Origin: an uncultured Alphaproteobacteria bacterium
GTDB lineage: Bacteria > Pseudomonadota > Alphaproteobacteria > HIMB59
Assembly: GCA_902527545.1 (NCBI GenBank)
Contig: CABZPR010000004.1
Coordinates: 45,478-109,477, forward strand
Direction of reading: 5' to 3'
DNA: 64,000 nt
Shown: positions 46,004-53,942 of the stretch, one piece after another
How positions within the stretch are numbered: the first letter of the stretch is position 1
How the letters are laid out: each line of letters starts with the position of its first letter
Notes under the pieces: model-generated
What the model saw: the letters and a program-made list of their open reading frames with translations, nothing else
Told to the model about the DNA's origin: nothing
Database searches by the model: none
Made by a program: the position numbers and the translations under genes

Positions 46004-46774
46004 TTGCAACAAGATTTAAAATATATAAATAAGTCTCTGGAAAAATCTTTTAAAATTCTTGAAATTTTATCAAAATCAATTTTCCCGTTGAAGGCATCAA
46101 ATATTTCTAGAAAAGCAGTTTTATCTAGAACAACTACATTTAGACTATTGTCTGTTTTATCTCAACTTGGTTATATCCATAAAAATACTGGATCGAATAC
46201 ATACACTATGGGACATAAAGCTTTTCAATTTGGAGAAACCTCAGATTATCTTCAGTCAATTTCTGAGACTTCTAAAGAAATTTTAAAAGAGGTCTCTAGT
46301 AAAACGAATTTAATTACATATCTGGCAATGCTTGAAGGCTCTCAAATAGTTCATTCCGATAAAATTTCTGACAACAATGATGATGCAACTATTAGAACTT
46401 TTAGAATGAGACTTGACGCTCATTGCTGTGCTTTAGGAAAAGTCATGCTTGCGTACAGACCTGAAAATGAAATTGCAACAATTTATCGAAGCTATAATTT
46501 TTATCCTCACACAAACAATACAATTACAAATTTAAATGATTTAAAAAGACAACTTGGCAAAATTAGAACTAACGGTTATGCGCTTAATCATGGAGAAGCT
46601 TTTGAAAACTCTTATGGAATAGGAGTTGCTATTTTAGACAAAGATAAAAGATCATTTGCAGGAATCGCTTTATCAGGAAGTAAAAATATCTTAAACCCAA
46701 AAACTATGATGGATTATGTTGATCTCCTTCAATCTGCCTCTATTAAAATTTCTCGACTAATTGTTGCCAATTGA
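46004..46774 (+). CDS. IclR-family transcriptional regulator
   Basis: A 256-residue DNA-binding protein. Residues ~10-75 form a winged helix (LKASNISRKAVLSRTTTFRLL), and ~85-250 the IclR effector domain (AHCCALGKVMLAY, GYALNHGEAFENSYGIGVAI). The start is a TTG at 46004, supported by a GGAGG eight to twelve bases upstream. It lies between set 1 of the mgs genes and the FAD-oxidoreductase operon, and a 19-base palindrome sits in front of it. I propose that it controls the methylamine genes through this box. The effector is unknown, perhaps a methylated amine or glutamyl derivative. Confidence 0.86.
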   Translation: MQQDLKYINKSLEKSFKILEILSKSIFPLKASNISRKAVLSRTTTFRLLSVLSQLGYIHKNTGSNTYTMGHKAFQFGETSDYLQSISETSKEILKEVSSKTNLITYLAMLEGSQIVHSDKISDNNDDATIRTFRMRLDAHCCALGKVMLAYRPENEIATIYRSYNFYPHTNNTITNLNDLKRQLGKIRTNGYALNHGEAFENSYGIGVAILDKDKRSFAGIALSGSKNILNPKTMMDYVDLLQSASIKISRLIVAN

Positions 46775-46813
46775 CGATTATTGTTGATAAATAATAGATT
46801 TTTGTAAAAATTT

Positions 46814-46832
46814 TGTTTCATAATATGAAACA
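46814..46832. promoter_or_regulatory. Perfect IclR-box-like palindrome before the FAD-oxidoreductase operon
   Basis: TGTTTCATA A TATGAAACA, a perfect 9-1-9 inverted repeat. Its outer flanks extend the symmetry to 12-1-12 (46811-46835). It lies 60 bases before the start codon of the FAD-oxidoreductase gene and is the best copy of the box in the window. Confidence 0.75.
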
Positions 46833-46891
46833 AAATGTGTTTTTTTCATACCTCGCAGACAAAATGTAATTGCTTGGAGGTTACTAAAATA

Positions 46892-48238
46892 ATGAGCTTA
46901 CCTACTAAATGTGACTATTTAATAATCGGTGCTGGAATTCACGGTCTGAGCACCGCATGGCATCTTTGTAAAAAATTATCAAGCAAAGGCCAACTCAAAG
47001 AAAATTCTGTAGTCGTTTTGGAAAAATCCAAAGTTGCAAATGGAGCTAGTGGTGTTGCATGTGGAATTGTAAGGAACAATTACTACCAGCCTGCAATGAG
47101 AAGACTAATGGCTCATTCTGTAAATGTTTGGAATGAGAATGCTGAGGCTTTAACTTACAAGCCAGTTGGCTACATGCAGATCAACTCCGAGCTTATGCAA
47201 GAGGGAATGTCTGAAGTTTATGAGCAGCAAAAAGAAATAGGATTTGACTCTGAGTTTATTGAGGGAGCATCAGATTGTGATAAGTATATGAAAGACATGT
47301 TGCCAGATTGGCAAGCTCAAGGCATCACTTCAGTTTTACACGAAAAGAAAACAGGATATGGAGCTAATAGAGGAGCCATAGAGGGCTTCCATAAGTTAGC
47401 AGTATCGGCTGGTGCAAAAGTTTTAGAAGGTGTGACTGTTAACAATTTAATTTCTTCTAATGGTAGTGGCGCAGTTTCGGCTGTAGAAACATCAGAGGGT
47501 AAAATTGAATGCACTCAATTAGTTGTTGCGGCTGGTCCATGGGTAAGAAAATTCTGGGAAATTTTAGAATTACCTAACACCGTAAAAATAAAAAAACCTG
47601 ATGGTTCATTTACTGATGATATACCTATGTGGTCATACATGGCGCTTGAAGAGGGTGAGTTGGAAGTTGATCCAAGAAGTTATAAAACAGCAAACGGATC
47701 AGAGTACCCAGTTATTCATGTTGATACAGAAGCTACACTTGTCTCAAATAAAACAGGAGATGTTATACATGAAAATGTTATGTGGGGTTTTTACTATAAG
47801 CCCGATGTCTACAGAGATGGTATACAAGGCGGCTCCTCTCCATATGACATAAATAAACCTGTAAACGATATAAGTCTTGACCCTTATGGTCATGACTCAG
47901 ATGAGTTTCAACCAAGGGCTTCTTTTGAGGATAAATGGACCTCAGCTTTGGCTTTTTGCCAAAAGCAATTTGATGGATGTCACGCTAAATACAAAAAGCA
48001 AAAAGCTGGCGGTATTGGCTGTGTTACTCCAGATCGTTTTCCCGTATTCGACCGATACAGAGAAAACGTATATATTATAGCTGATGCAAACCATGGATAC
48101 AAAATGGCTGGGTTAGGTGATCTTGTATCTAATGAGTTACTTGGTGAGAAATCTGAAATTCTAGAACCTTTTAGATTTTCTCGTTATGAAGAAGGGAAGT
48201 TACATCCGGTTTCAAAGAGCCCGTTCCCTTGGAGTTGA
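46892..48238 (+). CDS. FAD-dependent oxidoreductase (DAO family, sarcosine-oxidase-beta-like)
   Basis: A 448-residue flavoprotein beginning at the ATG at 46892, which has the ribosome site TTGGAGGT at a good distance; an earlier ATG at 46835 would lie inside the operator. YLIIGAGIHGLSTAWHL is the FAD site and ADANHGYKMAGLGDL the C-terminal FAD loop. NGASGVACGIVRNNYYQPAM resembles the SoxB group. It oxidises an amine, probably a glutamate or methylamine derivative, since the glutamine-synthetase-like and amidotransferase genes follow at once. The exact substrate is unknown. Confidence 0.78.
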   Translation: MSLPTKCDYLIIGAGIHGLSTAWHLCKKLSSKGQLKENSVVVLEKSKVANGASGVACGIVRNNYYQPAMRRLMAHSVNVWNENAEALTYKPVGYMQINSELMQEGMSEVYEQQKEIGFDSEFIEGASDCDKYMKDMLPDWQAQGITSVLHEKKTGYGANRGAIEGFHKLAVSAGAKVLEGVTVNNLISSNGSGAVSAVETSEGKIECTQLVVAAGPWVRKFWEILELPNTVKIKKPDGSFTDDIPMWSYMALEEGELEVDPRSYKTANGSEYPVIHVDTEATLVSNKTGDVIHENVMWGFYYKPDVYRDGIQGGSSPYDINKPVNDISLDPYGHDSDEFQPRASFEDKWTSALAFCQKQFDGCHAKYKKQKAGGIGCVTPDRFPVFDRYRENVYIIADANHGYKMAGLGDLVSNELLGEKSEILEPFRFSRYEEGKLHPVSKSPFPWS

Positions 48239-48259
48239 TGTAAAAGGAGGAGGAATAAA

Positions 48260-49729
48260 ATGACAGCGCTAGAAACGTACGTTAAGGATAAAAAGAGACA
48301 AGACTATATAAAACAAGTTAGAAAAAAAATTGATAAATTAGGAATTGAGTACATTTATTATCAATTTATTTCTGTTACAGGTCGAATTGTAGGTAAAGGT
48401 GTTCCTGCAGATCATTGGGAGAGTGTAGCCAATAAAGGTTTCCAATTAGTTTATGGAGCTACTGCTAATCTATTTACAAATAGACATGGTGATTACATAG
48501 GTTATGGACCAGAGGCTCACGAATTAGTGGGTATACCTGACCCTGAAACATTTGTTCAAATTCCATGGGATAAAAGAATTGCCAGAGTTTTTTGTACTTG
48601 TTTTAGAAACAGGGAAGAAGAAAAAGATCCTGGTGGATATCTTACATCTGATTGCAGAGGTAACTTAAAAAGAGCCCACGAAGAATTTAAAAAGAAACAC
48701 AAACTAGAATTACGAGCAGGGACAGAACCTGAAATGATGTGGTTAACAAAAAACGAAGATGGTTCACCGACCGGTTCAGGTTTCTCTAAGCCCTACTGCT
48801 ATCACATTGATCAATTTGAATCATTAAGACCTGTTTACATGAAAGTAATTGAGTATTCACGTGCAATGGGTTTGGATATTATCCAAGGTGATCATGAGGA
48901 CGCTCCTGGACAATTAGAACTAAATTTCAACTACGATGATGTTGTTAGAAACGCTGACAGGTTATCAACTTACAGACAAATATGTGCTCAAGTAGCAAGA
49001 GAATTTAATTTGATTGCTTGTTTTCTGAGTAAGCCATTTGTCGGCGTGTCTGCTTCTGGGTGTCACACAAATATTTCACTCTGGAAGGGCGGAAAAGATG
49101 AGTTAATACCATGTGGTAACAAGACTATCCCAGGTATGGAAAATGTATTTCATCACCGTAGAGGAGGTACAAATGTCTTTATGCCGGACGGAAAAGATAG
49201 AAGAATTCCTGGAAAAATAGGCCTTCAAGCAATTGGTGGTGTCATGGAACACCTTCCTGCTTTGACAGCCTTGGGTTCCTCAACTGTGAATTCATATAGA
49301 AGACTTTGGGATACAGGTTTTTGGGCTCCAGTTTATGCGGACTGGGGATATCAAAACAGAACCTGTGGTTTAAGGGTATCTGCCCCTGGTAGATTTGAAT
49401 ATCGATCAGTCGACTCAGCCCACAACCCATACTTAATGGGAAGCGGTCTGTTGAAAGCATTCGACCATGGTATTACAAAGAAAATGGATCCAGGCAAACC
49501 TGAACAACAAAATATGTATGAACAAATGAAAGCTGGTAAGCAAGTTGAAAAATTACCAATGACTCTTGGTGAGGCATTAGATCGATTAGAAACCGACAAG
49601 GTAATACAAGATGCTCTACCAGGTGACATGATGAAAGTGTTTATGGAGTATAAAAGAGATGAGTGGGAAGAATTTTTAGCAACTCCGACTCAATGGGATC
49701 TCGATAAATACCTAGATTGCTTACCATAA
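48260..49729 (+). CDS. Glutamine synthetase-like ligase (GlnT/type III-like, first of three)
   Basis: A 489-residue member of the glutamine synthetase fold. The expected active-site blocks are present: RAGTEPEMMW (metal-binding Glu), GDHEDAPGQLELNFNYDD, GCHTNISLWKGG (His) and RFEYRSVDSAHNPYL (substrate Arg/Glu region). It starts with ATG after a strong GGAGGAGG. It sits first in an operon with a second amidotransferase/GXGXG/FMN set. It may make glutamine, gamma-glutamylmethylamide or another gamma-glutamyl amide. It differs strongly from the two other copies in the window, so a distinct substrate is likely. Confidence 0.8.
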   Translation: MTALETYVKDKKRQDYIKQVRKKIDKLGIEYIYYQFISVTGRIVGKGVPADHWESVANKGFQLVYGATANLFTNRHGDYIGYGPEAHELVGIPDPETFVQIPWDKRIARVFCTCFRNREEEKDPGGYLTSDCRGNLKRAHEEFKKKHKLELRAGTEPEMMWLTKNEDGSPTGSGFSKPYCYHIDQFESLRPVYMKVIEYSRAMGLDIIQGDHEDAPGQLELNFNYDDVVRNADRLSTYRQICAQVAREFNLIACFLSKPFVGVSASGCHTNISLWKGGKDELIPCGNKTIPGMENVFHHRRGGTNVFMPDGKDRRIPGKIGLQAIGGVMEHLPALTALGSSTVNSYRRLWDTGFWAPVYADWGYQNRTCGLRVSAPGRFEYRSVDSAHNPYLMGSGLLKAFDHGITKKMDPGKPEQQNMYEQMKAGKQVEKLPMTLGEALDRLETDKVIQDALPGDMMKVFMEYKRDEWEEFLATPTQWDLDKYLDCLP

Positions 49730-49748
49730 GATAAGATAGGAGAAAAGT

Positions 49749-50690
49749 ATGTGTGGAATAGCTGGAGTTATAAATAAAAAGAAGACAGTCAACGTCGGTG
49801 AACAAATGGGCCTTATGTTACAAGGTCTTAAACATAGGGGACCTGACTCAACAGGATATGCTATGTACGGAACACCTTTAAAAAAAGGCTTTGTAATGAG
49901 ATTTAAAATATCTGAAAACGAGGCTGAAAAGGTAAATGCAACTGTCGACTCACCTGCTGATTTAAAAAATAGAAAAAATGCTGTCGACTCTATTTTAAAA
50001 AAACATGGTGCTAAAGTAACAAAAGAAAGCTCCAGCACCCCATACGCTTTCAGATATATATTTGATTTTAAAGGTGACCTCACAGATTTGGCTACTGAGA
50101 TAGAAACAGTCGAAAAAACTGAAATTTTATCAATTGGTAAGGGTCTTGAACTCATTAAAGACTTAGGCGATGCAAATACTGTATCCAATCAATATGGCCT
50201 TGATAAATTTATGGGTACACACGGTATTGGCCATACAAGGATGGCTACCGAGTCTGATGTAGATATTAAATCTGCACACCCTTATTGGGCTTTCCCTTTT
50301 GAGGATGTGTCAGTTGTTCACAATGGTCAATTGACTAATTATTGGGGCAATCGAAGAGTACTTGAAAGAAAAGGTTACAGGTTTAATTCAAATTGTGACT
50401 CAGAAATAATTGCTGTCTATATAGCTGATAAGATGGCTAACGGCATTGAACTAGAAAAAGCTATGCATGATAGCTTGGATGAGCTCGATGGTGTTTTTAC
50501 ATATGTTGTAGCAACAAAGGATCAGTTGGGAATGGCCAAAGACCATATGGCCGCTAAGCCAATGGTAATCTACGAAAGTAAAGACATCGTAGCATGTGCA
50601 TCAGAGGAAGTTGCAATTAGGAATATATTTCCTCACGAAATTAAAACATATGACCCTTATGAAGCGGAGGTAAAAGTATGGCAGGCATAA
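49749..50690 (+). CDS. Class II amidotransferase, MgsA/GlxB-like (set 2)
   Basis: A 313-residue class II amidotransferase. MCGIAGVINKKK provides the nucleophile Cys2; KHRGPDSTGYAMYG, IGHTRMATESDVD and VHNGQLTNYWGNRR are the glutaminase blocks. Around residues 60-130 there is an insertion not present in set 1. It is followed, with overlaps, by GXGXG and FMN subunits. The glnT-like gene before it is 20 bases away. The set resembles glxBCD of rhizobia and roseobacters. Whether it makes N-methylglutamate or works on another amine is open. Confidence 0.83.
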   Translation: MCGIAGVINKKKTVNVGEQMGLMLQGLKHRGPDSTGYAMYGTPLKKGFVMRFKISENEAEKVNATVDSPADLKNRKNAVDSILKKHGAKVTKESSSTPYAFRYIFDFKGDLTDLATEIETVEKTEILSIGKGLELIKDLGDANTVSNQYGLDKFMGTHGIGHTRMATESDVDIKSAHPYWAFPFEDVSVVHNGQLTNYWGNRRVLERKGYRFNSNCDSEIIAVYIADKMANGIELEKAMHDSLDELDGVFTYVVATKDQLGMAKDHMAAKPMVIYESKDIVACASEEVAIRNIFPHEIKTYDPYEAEVKVWQA

Positions 50691-51514
50691 CAAAAAGAAC
50701 TACTGCTTTTGATGATGAAAATTTATCAGGTAGATCGCAAAAATTATATTTTGAAGTAACAGAAGAAGAAAATTATACCTACTACGGTAATCACGAAGTT
50801 GATTTTAATAAAAGAACCTCCATTGATTGTGAAGGCATTGATGCTCATGACTTGAATCAAAAAATTAGAGATGCAATTCGAAAGGGATATGGGTCTATAG
50901 TTATTAAAAACCCTGGTGCAAAACACTCACTTGGTGTGGGAATTCTAAATAAGTTAAACTTAATATTTGAGGGTAGCTTAGGTTATTTTGGTATCGGTTG
51001 TATCGATGGACCAACAGTGAGAGTTAACGGAAGAGTTGGTTGGTCATGTGCTGAAAATATGATGTCAGGAAAAGTTGTTGTTGAAAACAATGCAGGATCT
51101 TGTTTTGGAGCTGCTCTTAGAGGCGGTGACCTTATAGTTAAAGGCGATGCAGGTGCAAGAACTGGAATTGATATGAAAGGTGGCACTATTCTTATTGGCG
51201 GAAATGCTGGAGCTTACACTGGATTTATGATGCAAAGAGGAAGAATTATCGTTTGTGGTGATGTAAACGCAAACATGGGTGACTCAATGTATGATGGAAT
51301 CATTTTTGTAGGAGGAGAGCCTCATTCGCTTGGAACAGACTGCGTACCTGGTGAAATGAATGAACACGAGGTTAGATGGCTAGAACAAAAAATTAAAAAT
51401 GCTGAGATTGATTGCAAGGTCCCAGCTTCAAAATTTAAGAAATACGTTGCAGGAAGAATGCTCTGGAATTATGACAATCTAGAGCCAGCAGAAAAGAAAG
51501 GAATATTAGGCTAA
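50678..51514 (+). CDS. GXGXG-domain protein, MgsB/GlxC-like (set 2)
   Basis: A 278-residue beta-helix protein of the glutamate synthase alpha C-terminal domain family. Repeats run from about residue 80 to 215 (GSLGYFGIGCIDG, GRVGWSCAENMMSG, GSCFGAALRGGDL). An N-terminal extension of about 50 residues distinguishes it from the 227-residue set 1 copy. It overlaps the amidotransferase gene by 13 bases and is coupled to the next gene by TAATG. Structural role in the complex is inferred from the family. Confidence 0.85.
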   Translation: MAGITKRTTAFDDENLSGRSQKLYFEVTEEENYTYYGNHEVDFNKRTSIDCEGIDAHDLNQKIRDAIRKGYGSIVIKNPGAKHSLGVGILNKLNLIFEGSLGYFGIGCIDGPTVRVNGRVGWSCAENMMSGKVVVENNAGSCFGAALRGGDLIVKGDAGARTGIDMKGGTILIGGNAGAYTGFMMQRGRIIVCGDVNANMGDSMYDGIIFVGGEPHSLGTDCVPGEMNEHEVRWLEQKIKNAEIDCKVPASKFKKYVAGRMLWNYDNLEPAEKKGILG

Positions 51515-52848
51515 TGGCAAAACGTAATACACAATTATTAGGACAAAACTCAATTTTTACCCCCGAGGTAATGGACGACATTCATATCAAATCACAACTT
51601 GGTCGTTATCGTATGCGTGGTATGGCGTTAATGAAAAAAATTCCTCACTGGGATGATTTAGTTTTTTTACCAGGCACATTAACAAGATTTGTTATTGAAG
51701 GTTACAGAGAGAAGTGTCTAACAGAAACAATAATAGGTCCTAGAGCAAAAAATCCTATCAAACTTGATATTCCTGTTTACATAACAAGTATGAGTTTTGG
51801 TGCTCTTTCTTATGAAGCAAAAACTGCTTTAGCTAGAGGTTCATCAATGGCTGGAAGTGCAACTTGCTCTGGAGAAGGGGGTATGATACCTGATGAGAGA
51901 AGGTATTCTCACAAATGGTATTATCAATGTATTCAATCCAGGTATGGTTTCAACCCACACCATGCTCAATTAGCTGACGCCATTGAGGTTTTCATTGGCC
52001 AAGGTCAAAAAGTTGGGATGGGTGGCCACTTAATGGGTCAAAAAGTTACTGATCAAGTAGCTGAGATGAGATCATTACCTGCTGGTATTGATCAAAGATC
52101 TCCTGCTAGACACCCAGACTGGATGGGACCAGACGATTTAGCTCTTAAGGTTCAAGAATTAAGAGAATTAACTGACAATCAAGTACCAATTCAATTGAAG
52201 TTAGGAGCATCAAGAGTTTATGACGATGTCAGAATGGCAGCAAAATGTGACCCTGACTCAATATTTTTAGACTCTATGGAAGGCTCAACAGCAGCTGGTC
52301 CACACATCGCAGCAGCTAATACTGGTATTCCTGGTATTGGGGCAATTAGAGAAGCAAGAAGAGCTTTGGACGATGTTGGTAAAACTGGTGAAATATCATT
52401 GGTATTTGCTGGAGGTATTAGAGATGGAGCAGATATGGCTAAAGCCTTAGCTCTTGGGGCAGATGCTATTGCTATCGGTACAGCTGGATTAGTAGCACTG
52501 AACTGTAACAAAGATATTCCAGAAGCTGATTATGAAAAAGAAATGGGAGTGGAGGCAGGTTACTGCTATCACTGTCATACTGGTAGATGTCCAGTTGGTG
52601 TGGCCACACAGGATCCTGTTCTTAGAAGTAGATTAGATCCAACAGAGGCAGCAGAAAGAGTTTATAATCTGCTTAGCACTATGACTCTTGAGTGCCAAAT
52701 GTTAGCAAGAGCATGTGGTAAGACAAACATTCACTCACTTGAGCCAGAAGATCTAGCTGCATTGACAATGGAGTCATCAGCAATGGCTAAAGTTCCATTA
52801 GCTGGTACAGATTTAACAGTAGGTGTAGATAACTACCACTCAATTTAG
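51514..52848 (+). CDS. Glutamate synthase-like FMN subunit, MgsC/GlxD-like (set 2), Fe-S cysteines kept
   Basis: A 444-residue FMN-binding barrel. SMSFGALSYEAKTALARGS, GEGGMIPDERR and DSIFLDSMEGSTAAGP are family blocks. Cys331, Cys351, Cys354 and Cys359 (YCYHCHTGRCPVGVATQD) fit the iron-sulfur site of glutamate synthase, in contrast to set 1. It condenses ammonia or methylamine with 2-oxoglutarate, using reduced ferredoxin or flavin. It is about 55 percent alike to set 1 by eye in the core, with clear differences near the end. Operon partner of the two preceding genes. Confidence 0.85.
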   Translation: MAKRNTQLLGQNSIFTPEVMDDIHIKSQLGRYRMRGMALMKKIPHWDDLVFLPGTLTRFVIEGYREKCLTETIIGPRAKNPIKLDIPVYITSMSFGALSYEAKTALARGSSMAGSATCSGEGGMIPDERRYSHKWYYQCIQSRYGFNPHHAQLADAIEVFIGQGQKVGMGGHLMGQKVTDQVAEMRSLPAGIDQRSPARHPDWMGPDDLALKVQELRELTDNQVPIQLKLGASRVYDDVRMAAKCDPDSIFLDSMEGSTAAGPHIAAANTGIPGIGAIREARRALDDVGKTGEISLVFAGGIRDGADMAKALALGADAIAIGTAGLVALNCNKDIPEADYEKEMGVEAGYCYHCHTGRCPVGVATQDPVLRSRLDPTEAAERVYNLLSTMTLECQMLARACGKTNIHSLEPEDLAALTMESSAMAKVPLAGTDLTVGVDNYHSI

Positions 52849-52857
52849 GAGAGTATT

Positions 52858-53334
52858 ATGGTTAAAAAGAAAGTTACAAAAAAGAAATCAACTTCTGCAA
52901 AATCAAAAAAACCTACTAAGTCAAAAGGTTATCAAGTTGTCGGTGGAGCTAAATTAAAAGATAAGGAAATTAAAACATCAAGAGAAAAAATGATCGGCCA
53001 GCATATTGGCTATCGTTATGATGTTAACTTAATTCCTGATTACAAGCACTTAACACCATTTCTTAAACAATATATCGAAATTATGGGTTGGGATGATTTA
53101 AATTGGTTAGAAGACATCCATATGGGTTTTGAAGGTGATACCCCTGCTGTGTTTGACAGAAATGCAAACGCTTGGATCACTTTGCCAAAGAAGATTAAAC
53201 TTCCAAAAAACCAACAAGATAGAGATATGTTAGCAAGAGAACTTTTAATTAAGTTTCAAATGTCACCTAACCATCCCTTGGTACAGTTAAAAAGAACGTA
53301 CGCTAAGGGTGAGAACTTTAAGTTAGTTGAGTAA
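52858..53334 (+). CDS. Lysine-rich unknown protein after the set 2 synthase genes
   Basis: A 158-residue soluble protein. The first 22 residues are almost only Lys, Ser and Thr (KKKVTKKKSTSAKSKKP), like a nucleic-acid- or acid-binding tail. A compact domain follows (IGYRYDVNLIPDYKHLTPFLKQYIEIMGWDDLNWLED) and then LPKKIKLPKNQQDRDMLARELL. I do not recognise the family. It lies 9 bases after the FMN subunit, with its own ribosome site (GGAGAG), and a hairpin terminator follows, so it is the last gene of that operon. A small partner of the synthase complex is plausible. Confidence 0.65.
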   Translation: MVKKKVTKKKSTSAKSKKPTKSKGYQVVGGAKLKDKEIKTSREKMIGQHIGYRYDVNLIPDYKHLTPFLKQYIEIMGWDDLNWLEDIHMGFEGDTPAVFDRNANAWITLPKKIKLPKNQQDRDMLARELLIKFQMSPNHPLVQLKRTYAKGENFKLVE

Positions 53335-53343
53335 ATTTTATAA

Positions 53344-53367
53344 ATAAGGGAGCCTTTGCTCCCTTAT
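53344..53367. terminator. Hairpin between convergent genes
   Basis: A perfect 10-base stem, ATAAGGGAGC / GCTCCCTTAT, with a 4-base loop (CTTT), lying between the lysine-rich gene (plus strand) and the unknown gene on the minus strand. Both sides are AT-rich without long T runs, so it may end transcripts from both directions with moderate strength. Confidence 0.75.
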
Positions 53368-53380
53368 ACTTTCAAATATT

Positions 53381-53935
53381 TTAATCTTTAATTCTTATCA
53401 ATTTAGATTTTTTCCAATTTGGAATAAACTTTATAACATCTATGTCATTCCCCAAACCAGGATTAAAATTTTTATTATGCCAAAAAATATTTTCCCAATG
53501 TTCCTCATTTTTATCGAGAATAAAAGGAGAACATGACAATCTATAATTTGTAGAAAGGTGAATAAAATCTAAAATACATGAGCCGTCTTTAACTACTTTT
53601 TTTGAGATACTTGAATTTTTTGGAAAAGTAGCAAATAAAGAGTCTGAAAATTTATCTTTATCCATAAAATATTCAGAAGATAAAAATTTATTCATTTTAT
53701 CAAATCGATCAGCAGGATCGTAAGTTCGTTTAAATGTGTGTTCAAACAGTTTTGTCGTGTTTACAGGATCGTTTTCTGAAATTACAACAATAATTCTTAG
53801 AAGTTCATTTCCTTTCTTATCAAGCAATATTGGTGCCATAGATGAGTTTGGTCTACCATTTTGTGTTCTAAATGCCTGAATTCTAGATTGACATTGCCAA
53901 TCAAGAAACTTTTCTTGTAAAACTTCAGGTGTCAT
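53381..53935 (-). CDS. Unknown protein cotranscribed with gmaS
   Basis: A 184-residue soluble protein with mixed alpha/beta character and no recognised domain. It contains WQCQSRIQAFRTQNGRPNSSM near the start and FEHTFKRTYDPADRFDKMNK in the middle. FWHNKNFNPGLGNDIDVIKF follows, and the end is strongly basic (PNWKKSKLIRIKD). It starts 7 bases after the gmaS-like gene on the same strand, so the two form an operon. Nothing in the sequence shows an enzymatic motif. A structural partner of the ligase or a regulator is possible. Confidence 0.6.
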   Translation of the reverse strand: MTPEVLQEKFLDWQCQSRIQAFRTQNGRPNSSMAPILLDKKGNELLRIIVVISENDPVNTTKLFEHTFKRTYDPADRFDKMNKFLSSEYFMDKDKFSDSLFATFPKNSSISKKVVKDGSCILDFIHLSTNYRLSCSPFILDKNEEHWENIFWHNKNFNPGLGNDIDVIKFIPNWKKSKLIRIKD

Positions 53936-53942
53936 TAATAAT

